From Amycolatopsis nivea (GTDB lineage Bacteria > Actinomycetota > Actinomycetes > Mycobacteriales > Pseudonocardiaceae), in assembly GCF_004522235.1 (NCBI RefSeq), contig NZ_SDLT01000017.1:58476-122475 (forward strand): a stretch of DNA of 64,000 nt. Direction: 5' to 3'. The notes under the pieces were generated by a model. It searched no databases and was not told the origin of the DNA. It saw only the letters and a program-made list of their open reading frames with translations. The position numbers and the translations under genes were made by a program. This document shows, one piece after another, positions 48,060-56,385 of this stretch. Position 1 is the first letter of the stretch. Every line of letters begins with the position of its first letter.

Positions 48060-49241
48060 TCAGCCCCGCTCCGGGAGCGCCCGTTCCGCCAGCAGCGCCA
48101 GCTCGAGCCGGAGCCGCTCGCCGGGGTCGGTCAATCGGTTCCCGAACAATTCCGCGAGCGTTTTCAGCCGCGCGCGGATCGTTTGCGGGTGCAGGTCCAG
48201 CATCCGCGCGAGCTCCGGGGCGCTGCCTCGTGTCCGGACCAGCGCCAGCAGCGTCTCCGCCAGGTGCTCGCGCCGTTTCTCCGGAAGCCCGGCGAGCGGG
48301 GCCAGCGTCGTCTCGGCCAGCTGCGCGGCCAGGAATTCGTCCGCGAGCAGCAGCAGCGCGGGCACGTGGTCGCGGCACCAGACCACCGGGCCCGGCGCGT
48401 CCAACAACCCCCGGGCCGCCAGGCCGGCCGCGCGGCGGGCGACCCGGAACGACTCGGCCGCCGAGCCGGACGGCACCAGCGGGCCGACCGCCGCGGTCCA
48501 GCCCGCGGGCAGTCCGGCGAGTCCCGCCAAGTCGGCGTCCGGCGCGGCGGTGAGCGCCGCGGGCGGATCGCCCGCCAGGTCCGCGATGACGTGGTCCGGC
48601 AGCAGGTCCGGCGGAAGCCCGGGCGCTCCCGGGACCGCGCGGAACACCACCGCCGCGACCCGCTCGGGCAGCCCGGCCGGACTGTCCTCTTCGGTCCGTT
48701 GCCGGTCGCCGAGCAGCGCGCGGAGCACGCGGCGGTTCCGCTCGCCGTCGCCGGACAGCTCCGCTTCGGCCGCGCTGTAGCCCTCCGCCACCGCTGTCAT
48801 CGCCGTCTCGACGTCGCCGAGCATGCCCTCGGCCATCCCGTAGACGACGTCGCCGGACAGGCCGGTTTCCTGGGCTATTTCGGCGATCCAGCGCCACATG
48901 ACCCGGCTCGCGACGCGCACCGCGGCCTGCACCGACTCCCGGCTGAGCCCCTCGTGGAACGCCGTCCGCCCGTGCGCGCGGAAATCGGCGAGCCGGTCGC
49001 TCTGCCACATCGCGGGAGCGCCCACGCGGTCGATGTCCCGCTCGATCCCCCGCCGGGTCTGCTCGATCGCGGCGCCCCGCCCGGGTTCGCGGCCGAAGCA
49101 ACCGGAATATTCCGGGATCTCGGCGGCGACGGCGTCGACGCACGCCCGGGCGATCTCCGGGATCCGCGGGCGCACCGCGTCGCCCAGCCGGCGCGGGATC
49201 CGCGCCCACACCGAGCCGTCGGAAGCGGCGGAACTGCGCAT
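48060..49241 (-). CDS. PucR-type transcriptional regulator 1
   Basis: 393 residues. N-terminal helical domain (ARIPRRLGDAVRPRIPEIARACVDAVAAEIPEY) of the kind shared by the next three regulators, a middle GGDEF-like remnant, and the C-terminal PucR helix-turn-helix: RGSAPELARMLDLHPQTIRARLKTLAELFG. It is the most divergent of the four. Divergent from regulator 2 with 198 bp between starts. No target is evident. Confidence 0.85.
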   Translation of the reverse strand: MRSSAASDGSVWARIPRRLGDAVRPRIPEIARACVDAVAAEIPEYSGCFGREPGRGAAIEQTRRGIERDIDRVGAPAMWQSDRLADFRAHGRTAFHEGLSRESVQAAVRVASRVMWRWIAEIAQETGLSGDVVYGMAEGMLGDVETAMTAVAEGYSAAEAELSGDGERNRRVLRALLGDRQRTEEDSPAGLPERVAAVVFRAVPGAPGLPPDLLPDHVIADLAGDPPAALTAAPDADLAGLAGLPAGWTAAVGPLVPSGSAAESFRVARRAAGLAARGLLDAPGPVVWCRDHVPALLLLADEFLAAQLAETTLAPLAGLPEKRREHLAETLLALVRTRGSAPELARMLDLHPQTIRARLKTLAELFGNRLTDPGERLRLELALLAERALPERG

Positions 49242-49439
49242 GGCGATTTAATCCCTCACTCGGAAATTGAAGTTTCAGGAATAACCGGCACCAGCCGGCA
49301 CGGAGCGTAGAACGCGCACTCGTCCGTGTCAAAAGGACAGGTTCGCGTCGCTCTTTCGGGCGCCGATCGTTCATTTTTAGTGACGCACGTTTTCAGCTAC
49401 GCTCACCTCCCTCCGTCCCAGCGCCTCGAAGGGGGATTC

Positions 49440-50639
49440 GTGGTCGAGTACCGCAGCTTCGCTCTGCTGGCCTCGCTGCCGCGCGCGCTCGGCGCGTGCC
49501 TGCGCCCGCACGCGGCGCACGCCGCCGCCGCGATGATCCAGGAGACCCAGCGCGCGGTCCCGGCCTACGGCCAGCCGCTCAAGGGGGTTTTCGGGAAGGT
49601 GCTGGTCCGCAGCGTCGAGTACGCGGTGCTGCACTGCGTGGACTCGATGGGCGCGCCGGACCTGCCGCACGAGCAGTGGATCGCGTTCTACCGCGCCCGC
49701 GGCGCGATGGAGTTCAGCGAGGGCCGCAACCTCGACGCGCTGCAGGACACCGCGACGATCGGGGCCAGGGTCGCGTGGCGGGCGATGCACCCCGCGGTGG
49801 TCGCCGCGGGCGTCGACCCGGCCGTGATCTCGGTCGGCGCGGAAGCGATCTTCGCCTACGTCGACGAGCTGTGCGCCACCGCGATCGCCGGCTACCAGCA
49901 GGCCCAAACGGACGCCGAGGGCGCCGTGCCCGCCCGGCGGCGACGGCTGCTGGAGCTGATCGTCCAGGCCCCGGAAGGCGCGGCGAGCAGCATCGCCGAA
50001 CTGGCGAACGGGGCGGGCTGGCCGCTGCCCGAAACGGCCGCGATGGTCGCCCTCGAGCGCGGTCCCGAGGCCGGCGACTTCCCGGCCGAACTGCTCGGCG
50101 GCGGCGTGCTCGCCGACCTCGACGGCCCGGAGCCGCATCTGCTCGCCGTCGATCCGGACGCCGACCTGGCCCCGCTTGCGGCGATGCCCGGCGGCTGGCG
50201 GGCCGCGGTGTCGCCGACCGTGCCGCTGGCCGACGCGCCAGCCGCGTTGCGCACCGCGCGCCGGGCACTGCAGCTGTCCGGACCGGAGACTCCCGGGCCG
50301 GTCATCTGGTGCCGCGACCATCTGGCCACGCTCTGGCTGCTCGCCGAGGACTTCCTGGCCGCCGAACTGGCCCGGCAGAGCCTCGACCCGTTCGCCTCGC
50401 TGAGCGCCAAGCAGCGCGACCGGCTGAGCGAAACCCTGCTGGCCTGGCTGGAAACCCGGGGCGGGGCGCCGGAGATCGCGCAGCGCCTCGGCGTGCACCC
50501 GCAGACGGTCCGCAACCGGCTGCGGCAGCTGGAGGAGCTGTTCGGCGACCGGCTCAAGGACGCCGATGACCGGCTCGGCATGCAATTGGCCCTGCGCGCC
50601 CAGCGCCTCATGCGGGCACACCGTCCGACGGACAACTAA
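49440..50639 (+). CDS. PucR-type transcriptional regulator 2
   Basis: 399 residues from GTG 49440, with GAAGGGGG upstream; a longer open frame from 49326 lacks a start site with ribosome binding. N-terminal ASLPRALGACLRPHAAHAA, VPAYGQPLKGVFGKVL, MEFSEGRNLDALQDTATIGARVAWR and AEAIFAYVDEL are common to regulators 3 and 4. C terminus with LGVHPQTVRNRLRQLEELFG helix-turn-helix. The last about 30 codons are repeated twice after the stop (see 50541-50985). Confidence 0.85.
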   Translation: MVEYRSFALLASLPRALGACLRPHAAHAAAAMIQETQRAVPAYGQPLKGVFGKVLVRSVEYAVLHCVDSMGAPDLPHEQWIAFYRARGAMEFSEGRNLDALQDTATIGARVAWRAMHPAVVAAGVDPAVISVGAEAIFAYVDELCATAIAGYQQAQTDAEGAVPARRRRLLELIVQAPEGAASSIAELANGAGWPLPETAAMVALERGPEAGDFPAELLGGGVLADLDGPEPHLLAVDPDADLAPLAAMPGGWRAAVSPTVPLADAPAALRTARRALQLSGPETPGPVIWCRDHLATLWLLAEDFLAAELARQSLDPFASLSAKQRDRLSETLLAWLETRGGAPEIAQRLGVHPQTVRNRLRQLEELFGDRLKDADDRLGMQLALRAQRLMRAHRPTDN

Positions 50640-50985
50640 CCCGCGACCGGTCCACGGGCGCGCCCCGGTGTCGCGAACGTCCGTAAAGGACTCCTTTTCG
50701 GCGACTGGCTCGGCATGCAACTCACCCTGCGCGCCCAACGCCTCATGCGGGCGCACCGTCCGACGGACAACTGACCGGCGACCGGTCCATGCGCGCGCTC
50801 CGGCGCCGCGAACGTCCGTGAAGGACTCCTTTTCGGCGACCGGCCCAAGGACACCGACGACCGGCTCGGCACGCAACTCGCCCTGCGCGCCCAGCGCCTC
50901 ATGCGGGCACACCGTCCAACGGAGAACTAACCCGCGACCGGCCCACGCGCGCGGTCCTGCGCCGCGAACGTCCGTGAAGGGCTCC
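50541..50985 (+). repeat. Three tandem copies of the 3' end of regulator 2 plus spacer
   Basis: Copy A 50541-50696 includes the real end of the gene and its stop at 50637-50639. Copy B begins at 50697 and copy C at 50832; each encodes FGD...LRAQRLMRAHRPT(D/E)N and a stop (TGA at 50772, TAA at 50928), followed by the same spacer with GTCCGT(A/G)AAGG(A/G)CTCCTT. Copy B lacks exactly 21 bp (seven codons). Copies B and C are not expressed as part of the gene. Confidence 0.85.
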
Positions 50986-51024
50986 TTGAGGGAATCTGAG
51001 TCCGGCAAGGAGTCCTTCACGGAC
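50970..51024. terminator. Large hairpin after regulator 2
   Basis: 19-nt arms beginning GTCCGTGAAGG and ending CCTTCACGGAC, with one G-T wobble, separated by a 17-nt loop. Half of the arm recurs in each of the tandem repeat copies. No T-run follows. Probably a terminator or an insulating element. Confidence 0.55.
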
Positions 51025-51461
51025 CTCAGCGAAGCGGGGCGCGCCCCCAGGGCCGCGCCGCCGGGCGCGCCGGAACAGGCGGAGCAGCCGCGCGGTCGTC
51101 ATCCGGGGCAGTCCCCGGCCGGTGCCCGCTCCAGCCTGCTGGCAGGCATCGGCAGCATCCGCCGCCACGGTCTCCCGCGCGGCCGCGGCGAGGGCGGCCG
51201 GTGCTCTTGGCGGGCGAAATGAATCCTCGCGCGGCACGACATCAGCGCGTCCGGTGCGTCATTGCGACCATGCGTCGAGGATGACCCGGACCCCGCCGCG
51301 ATGTCGACAAGCCGTTCGGCGGTCCCGGAAAATCCGCACCCGCGAACGTTTTTTCGTTTCTTTTACTGTCACGCGCGTCCCGAATTCCCGGAAAGTGGCG
51401 TTTGCCACAGCGGGGAAAGCGAGCGGCTGCCCTAATTTCGGATTCGCGAGAAAGGCTGCCG
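51025..51461. other. Intergenic region before the alpha/beta hydrolase
   Basis: 437 bp; no convincing gene. It holds a small GTGGC/GCCAC hairpin at 51395-51408. An AT-richer stretch near 51345-51370 (TTTTTTCG, TTCTTTTAC) may be the promoter of the hydrolase gene. Confidence 0.45.
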
Positions 51462-52415
51462 ATGACACTCGAGACGTACACCCTCGTCCTCCACGGCCGA
51501 CGGGTCCGGCTGCGCGAATACCGGCCCGCGACCGACACCGGCGACGAAGCAGTCGTGCTGCTGCACGGAATCGCGGGCAGCATGGCGACCTGGAACCCGG
51601 TTTTCGACCGCCGCACTACCTTCGACCGACGCGTGCTGGCACTGGATCTGCCCGGACACGGCGATTCGGACGCACCCCGCGCGGACTACGGGCTCGGCGC
51701 GATGGCGAGCATCGTGCGGGACGTGCTCGCGGTGTCCGGCGTCCGGCACGCGACCGTCGTCGGGCATTCGCTGGGCGGCGGCATCGCGATGCAGTTCTCC
51801 TACCAATTCCCGGAAATGTGCGACCGGCTGGTCCTGGTCGGCAGCGCCGGGCTCGGCACGGAGGTGAGCCCGGCGCTCCGGGCCGCCGCGTTGCCCGGCG
51901 CGGCGGCCTTCCTCGCGCTGGCCGTCAACCCTGCGACGCTCGCGCTCGCCCGCGAGGCGGCGCGGCTCGGCAGGCGGCTCGGCGGGTCGTTGAAAACTGA
52001 AACACGAGAGCTGGCCCGGCATTTCGGCTCCCTCGCCGATCCCGGGCGGCGGCGGGCGTTCCTGTCCATCGCGGGCAGCCTGATCGACCTGCGCGGCCAG
52101 CGCGCGAGCGCCGCGGAGAAACTGTACCTGGCCGAGTCGGTGCCGATGCTGCTGGTCTGGGGCGCGCGCGACCCGCTCATCCCGGTCGCGCACGGGCGGC
52201 GGACCGCCGAACTCCTGCCGCACAGCAGGCTCGTCGTCCAGGAAAACGCGAAACACTTTCCACACGTGGCCGACCCCGACGGGTTTTGCCTGCTGCTCAA
52301 CGAGTTCCTCGCCGACACCGAGCCCGCGCGGCTCACCGCCGCCGACGTGGCCGCCCGGCTCGCCGCCTCGGTCGGGGACGCGAAAACGCCCGCCGGAAAA
52401 TTGTCATCCGGATAG
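51462..52415 (+). CDS. Alpha/beta-fold hydrolase
   Basis: 317 residues from ATG 51462 with GAAAGG upstream. VVLLHGIAGSMATWNPVF oxyanion motif, LDLPGHGDSDAP, nucleophile VVGHSLGGGIAMQF, Asp in LVWGARDPLIPVAHG and His in NAKHFPHVADP. Complete catalytic triad. Cytoplasmic, family V esterase or C-C-bond hydrolase. Lies between PucR-type regulators 2 and 3; specific substrate unknown. Confidence 0.85.
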   Translation: MTLETYTLVLHGRRVRLREYRPATDTGDEAVVLLHGIAGSMATWNPVFDRRTTFDRRVLALDLPGHGDSDAPRADYGLGAMASIVRDVLAVSGVRHATVVGHSLGGGIAMQFSYQFPEMCDRLVLVGSAGLGTEVSPALRAAALPGAAAFLALAVNPATLALAREAARLGRRLGGSLKTETRELARHFGSLADPGRRRAFLSIAGSLIDLRGQRASAAEKLYLAESVPMLLVWGARDPLIPVAHGRRTAELLPHSRLVVQENAKHFPHVADPDGFCLLLNEFLADTEPARLTAADVAARLAASVGDAKTPAGKLSSG

Positions 52416-52429
52416 CATTCGCGGCGTCC

Positions 52430-52444
52430 GGAGGTATCACCTCC
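52430..52444. terminator. Short hairpin after the hydrolase gene
   Basis: GGAGGT, loop ATC, ACCTCC: a perfect 6-bp stem, 15 bp after the hydrolase stop. Weak terminator candidate. Confidence 0.4.
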
Positions 52445-52510
52445 ACCCAGGTGTTTCCACCCGTTCGGGTGTAGTCCGGACGGGCGACGGACCCGGCGGT
52501 CACCGGCCCG

Positions 52511-52539
52511 TTGACAGTGCCGTTCCGGGGAAATTATGT
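52511..52539 (+). promoter_or_regulatory. Sigma-70-type promoter for regulator 3
   Basis: TTGACA at 52511-52516, 17-bp spacer, TTATGT at 52534-52539. Ideal spacing; about 70 bp upstream of the ATG at 52612. An AAGGA ribosome site precedes that ATG. Confidence 0.6.
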
Positions 52540-52611
52540 TGCCTGTGCCGCAAAATCTGGATCGGCTTCGACCGCGAAGAGGCCGGTTTTGTTGCCAGCA
52601 AGGATAAAAAC

Positions 52612-53946
52612 ATGACCGACGTGGACTCCGGGTTCGTCCGTCCCGCACCGCTGGGCTACCGGCCGCACCCCGGCGAACGCACCGCCGGACCTTCCGCCCG
52701 CCCGCGTTCCGGGCCGGTCCCGCCCGCCCCCCGGAGCCCCGCGGAAACCCGGCCGGTCCGGGCTTCCAGCGCGCTCGGGCTGTGGGCGTCGCTCCCCCGC
52801 GAGCTGGCGGTCCGCTTCACGCCGCGGGTCGATCCGCTGGCGACGGCCATCCTGCGCGAGGTCCAGCTGGCGGTGCCGGAGTACCGGCAGCCGATCGAAG
52901 GCGCGTTCGGGCACGTCATCACCCAGGGCGTGCGGCAGGCGATCGTGCAGTGCCTCGACAGCGTCGGCAAGCCCGCGGCCGCTCCGGCCGCCGCCTGGTC
53001 GGCGGTCTTCCGCGACCTGGGCAAGATCGAGTTCGCCGAGGGCCGCAGCCTCGACTGCCTGCAGACCGCTTACCGGGTCGGCGGGCGGGTGGCGTGGCGG
53101 CACCTCTCGGAGTTCGGGCAGACCGCCGGGCTCCCCGCGGAAACGCTCTGCACCAGCGCGGAAGCCATTTTCGCCTACGTCGACGAGATCTCCGCGCTGT
53201 CGATCGAGGGCTACACGGCGGCGCAGACCCGCGCGGCCGGGAATCTGGCCCGCCGCCGGCGCCGGCTGCTCGACCTGCTGCTCGCCGATCCGCCGTCCGC
53301 GCCGCAGACCATCGCCGCGCAGGCCGCCGCCGCGCAGTGGGCGCTCCCGGAAGAGGTCACTGTCGTCGCCCTCGAACCGCGCTCCGGGCAGCATCGCCTC
53401 GCCACCCCCGACCTCCATCCGGACGTCCTCGTCGACTTCGAAGGCACCGAACCGTGCCTGGTCACCGGAGCCCCGGACGAGCATCTGGCCGACCTCGCCG
53501 AGCGGCTGCCCGGCTGGCGCGCGGTGCTCGGCCCCGCCGTCCGGCTCGCCGACGCGCCCCGGTCGCTGCTCTGGGCGCGCCGGACGCTGCGGCTGGTCCA
53601 GCGCGGCGTGCTGGCGGACGCGCCGGTCACGCACTGCGCGGACCACCTGTCGACGCTGTGGCTTCTCGCCGACGAATTCCTGGTCCGCGAACTGTGCGAG
53701 CGCAGCCTGGAGCCGTTCCGGGACCTCACGCCGAAACAGCGCGCGCGGCTCGGCGAGACCCTGCTGATCTGGCTGCAGTCCCGGGGCAGCGCACCCGAGA
53801 TCGCGAAGATCCTCAAGGTGCATCCGCAGACCGTCCGGTACCGCATGCACCAGCTCACCGAACTGTTCGGCGCGCGGCTCGACAACGCCGACGACCGGCT
53901 CGACCTGGAGATCGCCCTGCGCGCGGAAGCGCTGCTCGGCTCCTGA
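52612..53946 (+). CDS. PucR-type transcriptional regulator 3
   Basis: 444 residues. A Pro/Arg-rich tail of about 50 residues, then the shared domain: WASLPRELAVRFTPRVDPLA, VPEYRQPIEGAFGHVI, IEFAEGRSLDCLQTAYRVGGRVAWR, AEAIFAYVDEISALSIEGY. C terminus: SRGSAPEIAKILKVHPQTVRYRMHQLTELFG, the PucR helix-turn-helix. Ribosome site AAGGA and a promoter precede it. It is 19 bp ahead of regulator 4, so the two are co-transcribed. Confidence 0.87.
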   Translation: MTDVDSGFVRPAPLGYRPHPGERTAGPSARPRSGPVPPAPRSPAETRPVRASSALGLWASLPRELAVRFTPRVDPLATAILREVQLAVPEYRQPIEGAFGHVITQGVRQAIVQCLDSVGKPAAAPAAAWSAVFRDLGKIEFAEGRSLDCLQTAYRVGGRVAWRHLSEFGQTAGLPAETLCTSAEAIFAYVDEISALSIEGYTAAQTRAAGNLARRRRRLLDLLLADPPSAPQTIAAQAAAAQWALPEEVTVVALEPRSGQHRLATPDLHPDVLVDFEGTEPCLVTGAPDEHLADLAERLPGWRAVLGPAVRLADAPRSLLWARRTLRLVQRGVLADAPVTHCADHLSTLWLLADEFLVRELCERSLEPFRDLTPKQRARLGETLLIWLQSRGSAPEIAKILKVHPQTVRYRMHQLTELFGARLDNADDRLDLEIALRAEALLGS

Positions 53947-53965
53947 ACCGCGTCATCCCAGCGAA

Positions 53966-55174
53966 GTGGTGAGGCATGTGACAGGACTGTCCGGCGAGAC
54001 AGCCTTCGGACCGATGCTGAGCGGAGACGGACGGCCGGGGCGGCTGTGGGCGATGCTCCCCCGCGAACTGGCCGCCGTTTTCCGGCCTCGGCTGCTGGAC
54101 GTCGCCGACGAGGTGCTGCGCGAAATCCAGCGCACCGTGCCCGGCTACGCGCAACCCCTCGAAGGCCCGTTCGGCAAAGCGCTGCGCGGCGGCGTGCAGA
54201 CGGCGCTCCTGCAGTTCGTCGACCGGATCGCGGCGGCGGGCGCGGTGGCCGACGACCGCCGGAGGGTGTTCGTCGCGCTGGGCGTGCACGAGTTCGAGCA
54301 GGGCCGCAACCTCGACGTCCTGCAAGCGGCGTACCGGGTCGGCGCGCGCGTGACCTGGCGGCGGATGGCCGAGGTCGGCACCCGGGCCGGGGTGCCGTCG
54401 GCGACGTTGTGCCTGCTGGCCGAAGCGATTTTCGCCTACATCGACGAGCTGTCGGCGTTGTCGGTGGAAGGACACGCCGCCGCTCGGGCCCGGGCGACGG
54501 GCGCGCGGGAACGCCGCCGGCGCCGGCTGCTGGATCTGCTGCTCTCCGACCCGCCGACCCCGATCCAGATCCTCGAGGAAGCCGCCTCGGACGCGGCGTG
54601 GCCGTTGCCAGGGCGGTTGGTCGCGGTCGCTTTCGACGGACCGGCCGACGTCGTCGGGCTCGACGCTCTCGAAGACCTCGAAGACGCGGCGCCGCGGTTG
54701 TTGCTGGCGATACCCGAGGAACGAGGCCCGCTCACCGCCGCCTTGTCGGGACATCGGGCGGCGGTCGGCCCGCCGGTGCCCCCGCACCGCGCGGGCCGCT
54801 CGCTGACGGCGGCGCGGGAGGCGTTGCAGCTGGTCGCCGCCAACGTGCTCCCGGACGAGCCGCTGATCTGGTGCGCGGATCATCTCTCAACCCTGTTGCT
54901 GCACAAGGATCCATTGCTCCCGGCGAATGTCTCCCGCCGCCGGCTGGCTCCGCTGGCCGCCTTGACGGCGAAGCAGTACAGCCGGTTGGCCAGGACGTTG
55001 CTGGCCTGGCTGGAGACGCGCGGGAACGTCCGCGAGGTGGCGGACCGGCTCGCGATCCATCCGCAGACCGTGCGCGCACGCGCCCAGGAGCTGGAGACGA
55101 TGTTCGAGGGCCGGTTGTGGGACCCGGACGACCGTTTCGAGCTGATCCTCGCCCTCCGCGCGACCCTGGTCTGA
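53966..55174 (+). CDS. PucR-type transcriptional regulator 4
   Basis: 402 residues from GTG 53966. GTG codons at 53969 and 53978 are alternative starts, none with a clearly better ribosome site. Same layout as regulators 2 and 3: MLPRELAAVFRPRLLDVADE, VPGYAQPLEGPFGKAL, HEFEQGRNLDVLQAAYRVGARVTWR, AEAIFAYIDELSALS; C-terminal HTH with LAIHPQTVRARAQELETMFEG. Convergent with the mce operon. It may respond to the same signal as the neighbours, or control the mce genes; neither is shown. Confidence 0.87.
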   Translation: MVRHVTGLSGETAFGPMLSGDGRPGRLWAMLPRELAAVFRPRLLDVADEVLREIQRTVPGYAQPLEGPFGKALRGGVQTALLQFVDRIAAAGAVADDRRRVFVALGVHEFEQGRNLDVLQAAYRVGARVTWRRMAEVGTRAGVPSATLCLLAEAIFAYIDELSALSVEGHAAARARATGARERRRRRLLDLLLSDPPTPIQILEEAASDAAWPLPGRLVAVAFDGPADVVGLDALEDLEDAAPRLLLAIPEERGPLTAALSGHRAAVGPPVPPHRAGRSLTAAREALQLVAANVLPDEPLIWCADHLSTLLLHKDPLLPANVSRRRLAPLAALTAKQYSRLARTLLAWLETRGNVREVADRLAIHPQTVRARAQELETMFEGRLWDPDDRFELILALRATLV

Positions 55175-55197
55175 ACGCTGCCCCGGCGCGGAGATGT

Positions 55198-55244
55198 GTG
55201 AGGGGAACCCTGACGGAATCAGATTCCCGCAGGGTTCCCCTCAC
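55198..55244. repeat. 47-bp palindrome, copy 1 (bidirectional terminator position)
   Basis: Outer arms GTGAGGGGAACCCTG and CAGGGTTCCCCTCAC (15 bp, perfect) enclose an inner GGAATC-A-GATTCC hairpin. It lies between the convergent ends of regulator 4 (55174) and the last mce-associated gene (55262), the place of a shared terminator. The same element recurs at 61532-61578. Confidence 0.8.
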
Positions 55245-55261
55245 GCACTTTGCCGGAGCGT

Positions 55262-55882
55262 TCAGGCGGCGGACATCCCGGTGATCCGCCACTTCCCGTC
55301 GATCCGTTCGGCGGTGACGCTCAGCTGCGCGGCCCCGGTGCTGCGCTGCCCGTCGCCGCGCGTGCCGGTCTGGTCGAGGAACACCAGCAGGGCCGCGCGA
55401 TCTCCGTCCAGGAGCTTCACCCCGGACGCGACGGCGGTCGAGGTCACGACGAGCTTCTGTTCGGCGGCGAGCTGGCGGACCTGGCCGAACAACCGGGTGT
55501 ACTGGGTGAGCGCGGACCCGGTCAGCAGGTCCTTGGCCGCCCGGTCGTTGCGGGCCGGATCGTCGTAGCGGTAGGAGAAAAGCGCGCCGAGCGCGGAGCT
55601 GATCTGTTTGCCCGCGTCCGCGGTGCCCGACACGTCGGACAGCGCGGTGTTGTGTGCCACCACCGCGTTCGTGTCGCGCGCCTCGACGGTGAACCACACC
55701 GCCAGCGCGGCCATCACGACGGCGACGGCCGCGAAAACCAGTGGTGCTCGGCGCTTCCGCGGCGACGAGGCAGGCTCCTCGACCAGTGCCGCTGGCTCTT
55801 CGACGGTGTCGTCCGGTTCCGGTGCCGGATCACCGTGGCGTCCGGCTACTTTCACGACCCGTTTCTTCGTTCGCGTGGTCAC
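55262..55882 (-). CDS. Mce-associated membrane protein 2
   Basis: 206 residues from GTG 55882, overlapping the preceding stop. Cytoplasmic N-terminal tail of about 45 residues rich in Arg, Glu and Pro, one membrane helix (PLVFAAVAVVMAALAVWFTVEA), then an extracytoplasmic alpha/beta domain (LSDVSGTADAGKQISSALGALFSYRYDD; VVTSTAVASGVKLLDGDRAALLVFLDQ; RIDGKWRITGM) like those of Mam proteins. These stabilise Mce complexes in the envelope. Last gene of the mce operon, just before the palindrome. Confidence 0.82.
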   Translation of the reverse strand: MTTRTKKRVVKVAGRHGDPAPEPDDTVEEPAALVEEPASSPRKRRAPLVFAAVAVVMAALAVWFTVEARDTNAVVAHNTALSDVSGTADAGKQISSALGALFSYRYDDPARNDRAAKDLLTGSALTQYTRLFGQVRQLAAEQKLVVTSTAVASGVKLLDGDRAALLVFLDQTGTRGDGQRSTGAAQLSVTAERIDGKWRITGMSAA

Positions 55883-56385
55883 GGTGCCTCCCCTGCCGGG
55901 ACTTGGCCCAGTGCGGTGACCCGCCATCCGTCCGGAGCGCGGGTCAGCTCGGCCTGGAACCGGGACCGTTTGGTCACCGCCTCCTGACCGGCGGGCGTCA
56001 CGACCAGTTCCACGGAGGTGATCAGCTTCGCCGTGCCCGCGCCAGTGTCCACTTCGGTCACCGCGGCGTCGGTCACCTTCCCGGTGGTGACGGTTTTCGC
56101 CTGGGCGATCCGGTCGAGGCTGCCTTGGCGATCTTGCGCCAGCTCGTCGTGCAGCGCGCCGCCGGACACGTCCAGCCAGTGCTGGTATCCGGCCGCCGCC
56201 TGCCGGTAGTCCAAAGTGGTCAGTCCGGCGATCGCGGAACGCCCGGCTTGCAAGGCATCCTCCCGGACGACCGCGCGCGCGACGCCGTCGTCGTGCGCGG
56301 CTTGCCACCAGGTGTACCCGGTCCAGCCGGCCGCCGCGGTCGCGAGGACCGCGGCGATCTGGGCCAGCGACGCGAAAATCCTCAC
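55879..56385 (-). CDS. Mce-associated membrane protein 1
   Basis: 168 residues from GTG 56385, which overlaps the mceF stop (GTGA). One N-terminal membrane helix (IAAVLATAAAGWTGYTWW), then a nuclear-transport-factor-like domain: LTTLDYRQAAAGYQHWLDVS, IAQAKTVTTGKVTDAAVTEVD, FQAELTRAPDGWRVTALGQV. Same architecture as the next protein but without its long tail, so the two are distant paralogues. Probably a scaffold for the Mce lipid channel. Confidence 0.82.
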   Translation of the reverse strand: MRIFASLAQIAAVLATAAAGWTGYTWWQAAHDDGVARAVVREDALQAGRSAIAGLTTLDYRQAAAGYQHWLDVSGGALHDELAQDRQGSLDRIAQAKTVTTGKVTDAAVTEVDTGAGTAKLITSVELVVTPAGQEAVTKRSRFQAELTRAPDGWRVTALGQVPAGEAP

